Positions 55,341-63,970 of a DNA stretch of 64,000 nucleotides are shown here, piece after piece. Under the pieces are notes generated by a model. That model had not been told where the DNA came from and searched no databases. It saw only the letters and a list, made by a program, of their open reading frames with translations. Every line of letters begins with the position of its first letter. The stretch's first letter is position 1. Made by a program: the position numbers and the translations under genes. This stretch comes from Streptomyces sp. Z26 (GTDB lineage: Bacteria; Actinomycetota; Actinomycetes; Streptomycetales; Streptomycetaceae): contig NZ_RCHV01000002.1 of NCBI RefSeq assembly GCF_003665095.1, forward strand, positions 2,662,001 to 2,726,000, given 5' to 3'.

Positions 55341-55616
55341 TCAGCCGCCCGCGACGGCCGGGATGATCGAGATGCCCGCGCCGTCCGGCGTCGGCGTCTC
55401 CAGCCCCTCGGCGAAGCGCACGTCGTCGTCGTTCACGTAGACGTTCACGAACCGGCGCAGCTTCCCCGCGTCGTCCAGGACGCGCGCGCCGATCCCGGCG
55501 TGCTTCGCCTCCAGGTCCGCGAGCACCTCGGCCAACGTCGCGCCCTCGGCGGGGACTTCGCTCTGACCGCCGGTGTAGGTACGCAGGATGGTCGGGATTC
55601 GGACGTTCACGCTCAT
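55341..55616 (-). CDS. metO: ThiS/MoaD-family sulfur carrier protein
   Basis: 91 aa with the beta-grasp fold and an exposed C-terminal Gly-Gly (IIPAVAGG), which is adenylated and thiocarboxylated in this family. Usual neighbours for molybdopterin or thiamine synthesis are absent. Instead it lies 127 bp downstream of a threonine-synthase-family gene in the same transcription unit under a SAM riboswitch, so it probably donates sulfide for homocysteine synthesis. I use metO by recall of a described Streptomyces route; CysO is the nearest alternative name. Confidence 0.8.
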   Translation of the reverse strand: MSVNVRIPTILRTYTGGQSEVPAEGATLAEVLADLEAKHAGIGARVLDDAGKLRRFVNVYVNDDDVRFAEGLETPTPDGAGISIIPAVAGG

Positions 55617-55743
55617 GCGGTTTTCACCTTCCGTGGTTCGGGGAGAGAGGGCGTTGCGGGTCGCGGGGTGCGGTGGCGCGCGGAGGGCACAGGCGGGACG
55701 GGACCCGCACGGTCACGTACGGGAGCCGCACGACGCGTACGGC

Positions 55744-57036
55744 TCAGGCGAGTCCGGCGGCGCGGAAGGCCTCCAGGCTCGGCCTGATCGTCGCGGTCGG
55801 GCCGGTCGTCGGCGCCACCGCGTCGAGCGTCTTGAGCCCGTCGCCCGTGTTCAGCACGACCGTGGTGAGCGACGGGTCCAGCACCCCGTCCTCCAACAAC
55901 TTCTTCGTGACGCCGACGGTCACGCCGCCAGCCGTCTCCGCGAAGATGCCCTCCGTACGGGCCAGCAGCTTGATGGCGTCGACGATCCGCCCGTCGTCCA
56001 CGTCCTCCACGGCGCCGCCCGTGCGGCGGGCGATGTCCAGGACGTACGGGCCGTCCGCCGGGTTGCCGATGGCGAGGGACTTGGCGATGGTGTCGGGCCG
56101 TACGGGCCGTACGACGTCGTGCCCGTCCTTGAACGCGCGGGACACCGGGGAGCAGCCCTCGGCCTGCGCGCCGAAGATCCTGTACGGGCGGTCCTCGACG
56201 AGGCCGAGCGCGATCAGCTCCTTCAGCCCCTTGTCGATCTTCGTGAGCTGCGAGCCGGAGGCGATCGGGACGACCAGCTGGTCGGGCAGCCGCCAGCCGA
56301 GCTGTTCGCAGATCTCGTAGGCGAGGGTCTTGGAGCCCTCGCCGTAGTACGGGCGGAGGTTGACGTTGACGAAGCCCCAGCCCTCGCCGAGCGGGTCGCC
56401 GATCAGCTCGGAGCAGAAGCGGTTCACGTCGTCGTAGTTGCCCTCGATGCCGACGAGTTCACCGCCGTACACCGCCGCCATCACGACCTTGCCCTGCTCC
56501 AGGTCGTGCGGGATGAAGACGCACGAGCGGAACCCGGCGCGCGCGGCGGCGGCGCCGACGGCGCCCGCGAGGTTGCCGGTGGAGGAGCAGGAGAGGGTGG
56601 TGAACCCGAAAGCGCGGGCGGCCTCGACGGCGATGGCGACGACGCGGTCCTTGAAGGAGTGCGTCGGGTTGCCGGAGTCGTCCTTGATGTGCAGGGAGCC
56701 GGTGACGCCCAGCTCGCGGGCGAGGTTGCGGGCCTCGACGAGCTTGGTGAAGCCGGGGTTGGTGCTGGTGGCGGGCCGGTCGACGACGTCGGCGGGGACG
56801 GGCAGCAGCGGGGCGTAGCGCCAGATGCTGTTCGGTCCGGCCTCGATGCGGCGCCGCAGGCCCTCGGGGTCGCCGGTCGGCAGGTCGTACGCGATCTCCA
56901 GCGGACCGAAACACGCCTCGCACGCGAAGATCGGGCCGAGCGGGAAGCGTTCGCCGCACTCGCGGCAGGAGAGCGCCGAGGCGGGGCCGAGCGAGACGGT
57001 GTCGCCGGCGGGCTTCTCGTGGGTTTGCACAGCCAT
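55744..57036 (-). CDS. metM: threonine-synthase-family PLP enzyme (probable homocysteine synthase)
   Basis: 430 aa from ATG 57036 (MAVQTHEKP). The PLP lysine is K129 in NPTHSFKDRV; SCSSTGNLAGAVGAAAARAG is the PLP phosphate loop. A zinc-ribbon head with C24, C27, C39 and C42 (CRECGER ... CEACFG) is seen in this subgroup. By fold it is threonine synthase, but the SAM riboswitch in its leader and the adjacent sulfur carrier argue for using O-phosphohomoserine and carrier sulfide to make homocysteine. A canonical thrC is normally beside hom-thrB, not here. The exact activity needs an assay. Confidence 0.75.
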   Translation of the reverse strand: MAVQTHEKPAGDTVSLGPASALSCRECGERFPLGPIFACEACFGPLEIAYDLPTGDPEGLRRRIEAGPNSIWRYAPLLPVPADVVDRPATSTNPGFTKLVEARNLARELGVTGSLHIKDDSGNPTHSFKDRVVAIAVEAARAFGFTTLSCSSTGNLAGAVGAAAARAGFRSCVFIPHDLEQGKVVMAAVYGGELVGIEGNYDDVNRFCSELIGDPLGEGWGFVNVNLRPYYGEGSKTLAYEICEQLGWRLPDQLVVPIASGSQLTKIDKGLKELIALGLVEDRPYRIFGAQAEGCSPVSRAFKDGHDVVRPVRPDTIAKSLAIGNPADGPYVLDIARRTGGAVEDVDDGRIVDAIKLLARTEGIFAETAGGVTVGVTKKLLEDGVLDPSLTTVVLNTGDGLKTLDAVAPTTGPTATIRPSLEAFRAAGLA

Positions 57037-57055
57037 GAAGGCGAGGCCCTTTCTC

Positions 57056-57191
57056 CTCATCTTCCCCGTGGCGTATCTCGCCACGAGACGGACTTGGCAC
57101 CTTCCCTAGCCGGGAGCCCCGCAGTACGCGCAGGCCGGCCGGAGGGTTGCCGGGGCTTCAACGGGCCGTTCCCTCTGCCCCTCTGGATGAG
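57056..57191 (-). ncRNA. SAM-I (S-box) riboswitch
   Basis: P1 is CTCATC (5' end at plus-strand 57191) pairing with GATGAG (ends 57056). The core has GGCCCGTTGAAGCCCCGGCAAC and GGTGCCAAGTCC, hallmark SAM-I positions. The ribosome site of the enzyme gene (GAGGAG) directly abuts P1, so SAM binding would most likely act on translation. It ends 19 nt before ATG 57036. Confidence 0.92.
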
Positions 57192-57356
57192 CGGTGTGAA
57201 GTTGTCGTACGGGGTGCCCGGCGGTCGTCCGCGGGTCCCTCTCCGGTCCGGCCCCGGGCATGCTGGGGCGGTCACCGTTGTTCAAGACTGTAACCGAAGG
57301 CCATGGGGCGGGAGACAGCCGTCCGTACCGCGAGATGGATCACAGAGGGAGCGCAC

Positions 57357-58418
57357 GTGCTGGACGAGGTCGGCCACTGGCTCGAACGGCGCTCCTGGTC
57401 AGCGGCCGATCGCCCCCTGTCCGCGCTGCTCGACGCGAAGCGGGCGGGCGGCGCCGACAGCGGCGTCAGCGTGGTGCTCCCGGCCCTGAACGAGGAGCGC
57501 ACGGTCGGTGCCATCGTCTCCGCCATCCGCCGCGACCTGATGACCGACGCCGTGCCGCTCGTGGACGAGCTGGTGGTGCTGGACTCGGGTTCCACGGACC
57601 GTACGGCGGCGGTGGCGGGCGACGCGGGCGCGAAGGTCGTGCACCGGGACGAGGTGCTGCCGCGGCTGCCCGCGCTGCCCGGCAAGGGCGAGGTGCTGTG
57701 GCGGTCGCTGCTGGCGACGAGCGGCGAGATCGTCTGCTTCGTGGACGCGGACCTGCGGGACTTCTCGTCCCGCTTCGTGTCGGGGGTGGTCGGGCCGCTG
57801 CTGACGGAGCCGGACGTACGGCTGGTGAAGGCGGTGTACGACCGGCCGCTGGGGCCGGTGCCGTACGAGCCGGAGGCGTACGGGCCGGAGGCGTACGGGC
57901 CGGAGGCGGGCGCGCGCGAGGAGCCGGGTACGGCACGCGGCGGGGACGTGGGCGCGGGCGGCGGGCCCGGGGGCGGGCGGGTCACGGAGCTGGTGGCGCG
58001 GCCGCTGCTGAACCTGCACTGGCCGCTGCTGGCGGGCTTCGTGCAGCCGCTCGGCGGCGAGTACGCGGCCCGGCGCGAGCTGCTGGAACGGCTGCCGTTC
58101 CCCGTCGGCTACGGCGTGGAGCTGGGCCTGCTGATCGACGCGCTGCACACCGCCGGGCTGGACGCGCTGGCCCAGGTCGACGTGGGCGTACGGCGGCACC
58201 GGCACCAGGACGGGCAGGCGCTGGGCCGGATGGCGGCGGCGATCTACCGCACGGCGCAGCAGCGGCTGTCGGGCGGGCCGCTCGTACGGCCGCGGCTGAC
58301 GCAGTTCGAGCGGGCGGCGTCGGGGCGGTTCGCGGCCCGTACGCACGCCGTGGACACGGAGGAGCGGCCGCCGATGCGGGACGTGCCGGAGTACGCGGCG
58401 CGGCGGCGCGCGGCGTGA
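57357..58418 (+). CDS. gpgS: glucosyl-3-phosphoglycerate synthase
   Basis: 353 aa from GTG 57357, with AGAGGGAG 5 nt upstream. A GT-A-fold (GT81) enzyme that adds glucose to 3-phosphoglycerate, the first step of glucosylglycerate and methylglucose lipopolysaccharide synthesis. Motifs: SVVLPALNEERTVG (38-51), DSGSTDRT (76-83), metal motif DAD (130-132), and VARPLLNLHWPLLAGFVQPLGGEYAARRELLE. Between VYDRPLG and RVTELVARP it carries an insertion of about 40 residues with a PEAYG repeat and Gly-rich run. It is upstream of otsA, giving a compatible-solute context. Confidence 0.93.
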   Translation: MLDEVGHWLERRSWSAADRPLSALLDAKRAGGADSGVSVVLPALNEERTVGAIVSAIRRDLMTDAVPLVDELVVLDSGSTDRTAAVAGDAGAKVVHRDEVLPRLPALPGKGEVLWRSLLATSGEIVCFVDADLRDFSSRFVSGVVGPLLTEPDVRLVKAVYDRPLGPVPYEPEAYGPEAYGPEAGAREEPGTARGGDVGAGGGPGGGRVTELVARPLLNLHWPLLAGFVQPLGGEYAARRELLERLPFPVGYGVELGLLIDALHTAGLDALAQVDVGVRRHRHQDGQALGRMAAAIYRTAQQRLSGGPLVRPRLTQFERAASGRFAARTHAVDTEERPPMRDVPEYAARRRAA

Positions 58419-58514
58419 GGCGCGGCGCGGCGGTGGCGGGCGGGTCGGCTGGGGCGTCCGGGGCGGGTGGGAGGCCCCGTTCCCTTTTCCGGGCGGACGA
58501 CTACGCTGCGGACC

Positions 58515-60002
58515 ATGGTCACTGAGCGTTCCGCACAGGTGGTTGTCGCGTCGAACCGGGGCCCCGTGGCCCACGCGTTCGCGGAGGACGGCGGTCTCAC
58601 CGCCCGGCGCGGAGGGGGTGGGCTGGTCTCCGGGCTGAGCGCCATCGGACCCGACACGGACGCCGTGTGGGTGTGCGCCGCCCTCGGCGACGCCGACCGC
58701 GAGGCGGTACGGCGGGCCGGGCGGCGGCTTGACGCGGACGACACCGGCGGGCAGTCCGTACGGATGCTGGACATCCCGCCGGAGATCTTCGGCGCCGCGT
58801 ACAACGGGGTCGCCAACTCGGTGCTGTGGTTCACGCACCACCTGCTCTACCAGACGCCGTTGGAGCCGTCGTTCGACGCGGAGGCCGCCGGGCGGTGGGC
58901 CGCGTACGAGGCGTACAACACGGCGTTCGCCGACGCCCTCGCGGAGGAGGCGGCCGAGGGCGCCGCCGTGCTCGTGCAGGACTACCACCTCGCCCTCACC
59001 CCCGCCCTGCTCCGCGAGCGCCGCCCCGACCTGCGCGTCGGCCACTTCTCGCACACGCCCTGGGCGCCGCCGGACTACTTCCGGCTGCTCCCCGACGCGA
59101 CCGCCGCCGCCGTGCTGCGGGGCGTGCTCGGCGCCGACCGGGCGGCGTTCCTGACCCGGCGCTGGGCGGACGCGTTCACGGCGTGCTGCGCGGAGGTGCT
59201 GGGCGCGGAGGTCTCGTACGGCACCGGGGACGGGGACGGCACCGGGGACGGCGGGGACACGGAGACGCGGATCACGTACGCGGGCCGTACGACGCGGATC
59301 GGCGTGCACGGGCTCGGCGCGGACGGGCGCTTCCTGCGGGAGCGGTCGCGCCGCCCGGACGTGGCGGAGCGGATGGCGGAGCTGCGGGCGGAGATCGGCC
59401 CGGACCGGCGGACGATCGTACGGGTGGACCGCACGGAGCTGTCGAAGAACATCGTGCGCGGCCTGCACGCGTACCGCGAGCTGCTGACCGAGCGGCCGGA
59501 GTGGCGCGAACGGGTCGTCCACGTCGCCCTCGCCTACCCCTCCCGGCAGGACCTCGCCGTCTACCGCGACTACACCGCCGAGGTCGGCCGCGTCGCGGAG
59601 AAGATCAACGCGGACTTCGGCACCCCCGGCTGGACGCCCGTCGTACTGCACGTGAGGGACGACTTCGCGCGCTCCCTGGCCGCGTACCGGCTCGCGGACG
59701 TCGCCCTCGTCAACCCCATCCGGGACGGCATGAACCTGGTCGCGAAGGAGGTCCCCGTCGTCTCCGACGCGGGGTGCGCGCTGGTCCTGTCGCGGGAGGC
59801 GGGCGCGCACGAGGAGCTGGGCGCGGACGCGCTCACGGTCAACCCGTACGACGTGACCGCGACCGCGCACGCGCTGCACGACGCGCTGACGATGGAACCG
59901 GAGGAGCGTACGGAGCGGAACGTGCGCCTCGCGGCGGCGGCCACGGCGCTGCCGCCCGCGAAGTGGTTCCTGCGGCAGCTGGACGCGCTGCGGGAGGACT
60001 GA
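58515..60002 (+). CDS. otsA: alpha,alpha-trehalose-phosphate synthase (GT20)
   Basis: 495 aa from ATG 58515. TACGCT at 58502-58507 is 7 nt upstream, and there is no Shine-Dalgarno, so the message is leaderless. It forms trehalose-6-phosphate from a nucleotide-glucose and glucose-6-phosphate. Motifs: VVVASNRGPVAH, RGGGGLVSGL, VLVQDYHLALTPALLRERRPDL, VDRTELSKNIVRGLHAY and NPIRDGMNLVAKE. An acidic Gly/Asp insertion (GTGDGDGTGDGGDTE) sits around residue 240. It converges with otsB. Confidence 0.95.
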   Translation: MVTERSAQVVVASNRGPVAHAFAEDGGLTARRGGGGLVSGLSAIGPDTDAVWVCAALGDADREAVRRAGRRLDADDTGGQSVRMLDIPPEIFGAAYNGVANSVLWFTHHLLYQTPLEPSFDAEAAGRWAAYEAYNTAFADALAEEAAEGAAVLVQDYHLALTPALLRERRPDLRVGHFSHTPWAPPDYFRLLPDATAAAVLRGVLGADRAAFLTRRWADAFTACCAEVLGAEVSYGTGDGDGTGDGGDTETRITYAGRTTRIGVHGLGADGRFLRERSRRPDVAERMAELRAEIGPDRRTIVRVDRTELSKNIVRGLHAYRELLTERPEWRERVVHVALAYPSRQDLAVYRDYTAEVGRVAEKINADFGTPGWTPVVLHVRDDFARSLAAYRLADVALVNPIRDGMNLVAKEVPVVSDAGCALVLSREAGAHEELGADALTVNPYDVTATAHALHDALTMEPEERTERNVRLAAAATALPPAKWFLRQLDALRED

Positions 60003-60011
60003 CCGGCGGGG

Positions 60012-60049
60012 CCGGTCGGGCGCCCGGGTCGGGCCGGGCGCCCGACCGG
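60012..60049. terminator. bidirectional terminator between otsA and otsB
   Basis: CCGGTCGGGCGCCCGG (60012-60027) pairs perfectly with CCGGGCGCCCGACCGG (60034-60049), a 16-bp stem with a 6-nt loop. Confidence 0.85.
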
Positions 60050-60050
60050 G

Positions 60051-60968
60051 TCAGGCGCCCAGCGCCCCGGCGAGCGCGTCGAGCAGGTCGACCACCCCGG
60101 CGGGGCCGTCGACCACCAGGTCGGCGCGGGCGGCGAGTTCGGCCACCTCGTCGCTGCCGCTGCACACGAGCAGGCCGTGGCCGCCCTCGGCGCGCAGCGC
60201 CTCGACGGCGGCGAAGGCGGCGAGGTCACCGAGGTCGTCCCCCGCGTAGAGCACCGCCTCGGCGCCGGTCTCCCGTACGAACTCCCGCAGCGCCACGCCC
60301 TTGTCCATCCCCGGCGGCCGCAACTCCAGCACCAGCCGCCCCGGTTCGACGACCAGCCCGTGGCGGGCGGCGAGCGCGTCGAGCGGCTCGCGCAGCAGCG
60401 CGAAGGCCGCCGCCGGGTCGGGCGCGCGGCGGGTGTGCACGGCGAGCGCGCCGCCCTTGTCCTCGACGTGCACGGCGTCGGCCCCCGGGCCGCCGTTCAC
60501 GACGCCGGTGCCGGGCAGCAGTTCCGCGAGGAGTACGGGCAGGGCCTGCCGTACGGCCTCGACGCCCGCGTGCGGCGGGGGCAGCCGCAGGGTGCCGGTG
60601 GCGGCGTCCCAGCGCTCCGCGCCGTACGCGCCGAGCACGGTGAGGCCCGGCAGGCCGGGCACGGGGACGCCGGTCGCGTCGGCGACGCCGGTGTAGCGCA
60701 CGGCGAGTTCGGCGGGCCGTCCGGTGATCACGGCGACGGCGGCGAGGTGCGGGGCGAGCCGCGTGAAGGCCGGTACGGCGCCGGGGTGGGCGCGGGCGCG
60801 GGACGGGTCGGGGACGATCGGGGCGAGCGTGCCGTCGAAGTCGGCGGCGACCACGGCCTTCCCCGGTTGGGCGAGGAGGGCGGCGAGTCCGTCCCGTCCG
60901 GCGGCCGTGCCGGGGACGGGGAGGGCGGCTGCGGGCGTACGGGAACCGGGCTGCGCGGCGCTGTCCAT
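60051..60968 (-). CDS. otsB: trehalose-phosphatase
   Basis: 305 aa from ATG 60968. A HAD phosphatase: motif I DFDGTLAP with nucleophile D43 and D45, motif II VAVITGRPAEL, motif III Lys in VHVEDKGGALAVHTRRAPD and RPPGMDKGVALREFV, motif IV YAGDDLGDLAAFAAV. It completes the OtsAB trehalose pathway. The gene is convergent with otsA instead of forming the usual operon. Confidence 0.95.
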   Translation of the reverse strand: MDSAAQPGSRTPAAALPVPGTAAGRDGLAALLAQPGKAVVAADFDGTLAPIVPDPSRARAHPGAVPAFTRLAPHLAAVAVITGRPAELAVRYTGVADATGVPVPGLPGLTVLGAYGAERWDAATGTLRLPPPHAGVEAVRQALPVLLAELLPGTGVVNGGPGADAVHVEDKGGALAVHTRRAPDPAAAFALLREPLDALAARHGLVVEPGRLVLELRPPGMDKGVALREFVRETGAEAVLYAGDDLGDLAAFAAVEALRAEGGHGLLVCSGSDEVAELAARADLVVDGPAGVVDLLDALAGALGA

Positions 60969-61059
60969 GCGGCGGACCCTACCCCCGGCAAGCCGGACGG
61001 GACACGGGGAGCGGGTGAAGCCCCGACGAACGCCGTGGCGCCGGGGCGGCGCCGGGGTC

Positions 61060-61332
61060 CTACGCGCGGCGGGCGCGGCGCGCGGCGCGGCGGGCGCGGA
61101 GGCGGTTGACGGTCACCGGGTCGTGGGCGAGCGCGCGGGGGTCGTCGAGGAGGGCGTTGAGCAGCTGGTAGTAGCGCGTCGGGGAGATGCCGAGGCGCTC
61201 CCGGATGGCGCGCTCCTTCGTGCCGGGCCCGGACCAGCCGCGGCGCTCCACGGCGAGGACGGCCCTGTCCCGTGCGGACAGCTCCTCCTCGGCGGCGCCC
61301 TCCGGCTCCCGGTCCCGGTCCTCCTCAGCCAT
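61060..61332 (-). CDS. DUF3263 protein
   Basis: 90 aa from ATG 61332. The core LSARDRAVLAVERRGWSGPGTKERAIRERLGISPTRYYQLLNALLDDP is the DUF3263 signature; the helix-turn-helix-like pattern RERLGISPTRYYQLLNAL suggests DNA binding. A basic tail (RRAARRARRA) follows. The family is actinobacterial and of unknown role. It lies between otsB and the sugar-binding gene, same strand. Confidence 0.92.
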   Translation of the reverse strand: MAEEDRDREPEGAAEEELSARDRAVLAVERRGWSGPGTKERAIRERLGISPTRYYQLLNALLDDPRALAHDPVTVNRLRARRAARRARRA

Positions 61333-61387
61333 GTCTCCAAGCTACCGGCCGCCGCGGACACGCACCCCCCGCCGCGCGCCCCGCCCG

Positions 61388-62683
61388 CTACCGGGCGGCG
61401 CCCGCCGACTCCTCCGTCTCCGCCGTCTGCTGGAGCGTGCGGAGGATGTTGCCGGGGTCGACGCCCTCCTCGACCGCGCGCCCGATGGTCCGCTTGATCT
61501 CCGCGCTGACCTTTCCCCAGGACACCTTCCCCACCGGGTAGAACTCGGCGGTGGGCAGCTGGTCCAGGAATCGGCGCATGTTCTGGTGCGCGTCGTCGGC
61601 CCGCATCCGCGCGGACGCGGACGTGGTGACGGGCAGCAGGTCGTAGCGGCCGACGAAGTCGTAGTGGTGGTCGACGTCGAAGGCGTACGCGAGGAACTTC
61701 CCGGCGGCGTCCCCGTTCCCGTTCGCCTTGAAGGCCATGGCCCAGTCCGCGACGCCCATCGTCGACCCGGCGGGCCCGTTCCGGCCGGGCAGTACGGCGG
61801 TGCCGTACTCGACGCCCTGCCGGTCGGCCTGCTGCATCAGCGTGGGGTGTCCGTTGAGCATGCCGACCTCGCCGCGTCCGAAGGCGTCGAAGACGTCCTG
61901 CCGGTTGGTCTCGGCGGGCGCCTTCGCGCCGGTGAGCCCGGCGCCCACCAGCTCGTCGCGGAGCCACTCGAAGGTGGCGATGTTCTCCGGCGAGTCCAGG
62001 ACGTAGCTGTCGCCGTTGTCGGTGTACGAACCGCCGCCGCCGAGCAGCCACATCATGGTCTCGGCCGGTGCCTCCTCGGGCCCGAGCGGCAGCCCGTACG
62101 GGATCGGCACGCCGTCCGCCTTCAGCTTCCGCGCCGCGCTCCGCAGCTCGGCCCAGCTGCGGGGTGGGGCGTCGGGGTCGATGCCCGCGTCGGCGAAGAG
62201 GGCCTTGTTGTAGAACAGCAGCCGGGTGCTGGAGACGAACGGCAGGCCGTACTGCGCGCGGTTCACCTCGCCCGCGTCCGCGAGCGCCGGGAGGTAGTCG
62301 GCCTGCACGGGGATGGGCAGCAGCTGGGCGACGTCGTAGAGGCGGCCCTGGGCGGCGTAGTCGGCGTACGAGCCGATCTGCGCGATGTCCGGCGGCTCGC
62401 CGTCCGCGACCATGGCGGCGACCTTCTCGTCCACGTCATTCCAGCTGAGGACGGTGACGTCGACGGCGACGCCGGGGTTCTTCTTGCGGAAGCCGCGGGC
62501 GAGTTCGTCCCAGTACGCCTGGGAGCCGTTGCCGCCGCCCGGGTCGCCGTAGTCGGCGGCGACCACCTTGAGGGTGACGTCGTCGCCGCCCGGCCCCGTA
62601 CCGCCGCCGCACGCCGAGGCCGTCACACCCGTCGCGCCCGCCAGTCCCGCGGCCGCCATCCCCAGGAACCGACGCCGCTGCAC
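61388..62683 (-). CDS. sugar ABC transporter substrate-binding lipoprotein
   Basis: 431 aa from GTG 62683, with GGGGGAG upstream. The signal QRRRFLGMAAAGLAGATG contains RRRFLG (twin-arginine-like) and a lipobox TASAC with C25, so it is exported and lipidated. The mature part is a cluster B (MalE-like) sugar binder: FRKKNPGVAVDVTVLSWND, VADGEPPDIAQIGSYADYA, YNKALFADAGID, and VGMLNGHPTLMQQADRQGVEYGTAVLPG. No permease or ATPase gene is in the window, so it is an orphan binder divergent from nagK. The substrate is probably a GlcNAc-type sugar by position. Confidence 0.88.
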   Translation of the reverse strand: MQRRRFLGMAAAGLAGATGVTASACGGGTGPGGDDVTLKVVAADYGDPGGGNGSQAYWDELARGFRKKNPGVAVDVTVLSWNDVDEKVAAMVADGEPPDIAQIGSYADYAAQGRLYDVAQLLPIPVQADYLPALADAGEVNRAQYGLPFVSSTRLLFYNKALFADAGIDPDAPPRSWAELRSAARKLKADGVPIPYGLPLGPEEAPAETMMWLLGGGGSYTDNGDSYVLDSPENIATFEWLRDELVGAGLTGAKAPAETNRQDVFDAFGRGEVGMLNGHPTLMQQADRQGVEYGTAVLPGRNGPAGSTMGVADWAMAFKANGNGDAAGKFLAYAFDVDHHYDFVGRYDLLPVTTSASARMRADDAHQNMRRFLDQLPTAEFYPVGKVSWGKVSAEIKRTIGRAVEEGVDPGNILRTLQQTAETEESAGAAR

Positions 62684-62942
62684 CGCGCTCCCCCTTCCGG
62701 TCCGGTGCGCCGCGGACCGGGCGCTCTCCCGTGCCGCCCGGTCCGTGCGCGTTGCTCTGCGTTCCACCGCGGGGCCCACGCCGTCCACCCGGTGTTCCGT
62801 CCCTCGACAGCGCCCGAGTGTCCCCCGGCGGGCGGCCGAGGTCTACACCACTGCCGGTATCGCTTCCGCATCGGCCCGCGCGGCGCGGCGGCGCGGGCCG
62901 TGGGCCGGTGGTGGGGGCGGGTCCGGCGGGGCGGATCACGTA

Positions 62943-62958
62943 AGTGGACTAGACCTTT
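62943..62958. promoter_or_regulatory. DasR-responsive element (dre) before nagK
   Basis: AGTGGACTAGACCTTT matches 13 of 16 positions of dre ACTGGTCTAGACCAGT, counting the S position. It lies about 29 bp before GTG 62987, in the divergent gap to the sugar-binding gene. Confidence 0.85.
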
Positions 62959-62986
62959 ATGCGGTCTCCGGGCGAGACTGTGTGCT

Positions 62987-63970
62987 GTGAGTCCCTACGT
63001 CATCGCCCTCGACGTGGGCGGCACCGGCATGAAGGCCGCACTGATCGGCCCCGCCCCGGAGCACCGCCCGCTGTACGAGGCACGCCGCGGCACACCCCGC
63101 GAGGCGGGCCCCGACGCCGTCGTCGCGGCGGTGCTCGACTTCGCCGCGGAGCTGCGCGCGTACGGCGTCGCGCACCTCGGCGCCGAGCCCGTCGCGGCGG
63201 GCGTCTGCCTGCCCGGGATCATCGACGAGGCCGCCGGGGTCGCCGTCTTCGCCGCCAACCTCGGCTGGCGCGACGTGCCGCTGCGCGACCAGCTGCGCGC
63301 ACGCCTCAACGCCCCGCACCCCGACGACGCCCCCACGGCCACGGGCGCGGGCATCCCCGTCGTCCTCAGCCACGACGTCCGTACGGGCGGCCTCGCGGAG
63401 GGCCGGATCGGCGCGGGCAAGGGCGTGGACCGCTTCCTCTTCGTGCCGCTCGGCACCGGCATCGCCGGGGCCATCGGCATCGACGGCCGCGTCGAACCGG
63501 GCGCCCACGGCGGCGCGGGCGAGATCGGCCACATCGTCGTACGCCCCGACGGGCCGCCCTGCGGCTGCGGGCAGCGCGGCTGCCTGGAGACGCTCTGCTC
63601 CGCCGCCGCCGTCGGCCGCGACTGGGCGGCGGCGTGCGGCGACCCGACGGCCACCGCCGCCGACGCCGCCGCGGCCGTCGCGGCCGGCGACCCGCGCGCC
63701 GAGGCCGTCTGGCAGGCCGCCGTCGACGCGCTCGCCGACGGCCTCCTCACCGGCCTCACGCTGCTCGACCCGCGCACCCTGATCATCGGCGGCGGCCTGG
63801 CCGAAGCGGGCGAGACGCTGTTCGCGCCGCTGCGCCGGGCCGTGCGCGAGCGGGTCACGTTCCAGCGGCTCCCCACGATCGTCCCGGCCGCCCTGGGGGA
63901 CGCAGCCGGGTGCCTGGGCGCGGGACTTCTCGCCTGGGACCGACACTCCGCGGAGGTTTCCAGCCGATGA
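62987..63970 (+). CDS. nagK: N-acetylglucosamine kinase (ROK family)
   Basis: 327 aa from GTG 62987 (VSPYVIALDVGGTGMKAAL). Motifs: phosphate-1 DVGGTGMK (9-16), the ROK zinc/dimer motif CGCGQRGCLE, GEIGHIVV and GHAAAAVxxGD-like helical region, and LIIGGGLAEAG near the C-terminus. It phosphorylates GlcNAc using ATP. Its stop overlaps the next ATG (ATGA, 63967-63970), the nagKA operon arrangement. A dre site upstream shows DasR repression. Confidence 0.92.
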   Translation: MSPYVIALDVGGTGMKAALIGPAPEHRPLYEARRGTPREAGPDAVVAAVLDFAAELRAYGVAHLGAEPVAAGVCLPGIIDEAAGVAVFAANLGWRDVPLRDQLRARLNAPHPDDAPTATGAGIPVVLSHDVRTGGLAEGRIGAGKGVDRFLFVPLGTGIAGAIGIDGRVEPGAHGGAGEIGHIVVRPDGPPCGCGQRGCLETLCSAAAVGRDWAAACGDPTATAADAAAAVAAGDPRAEAVWQAAVDALADGLLTGLTLLDPRTLIIGGGLAEAGETLFAPLRRAVRERVTFQRLPTIVPAALGDAAGCLGAGLLAWDRHSAEVSSR

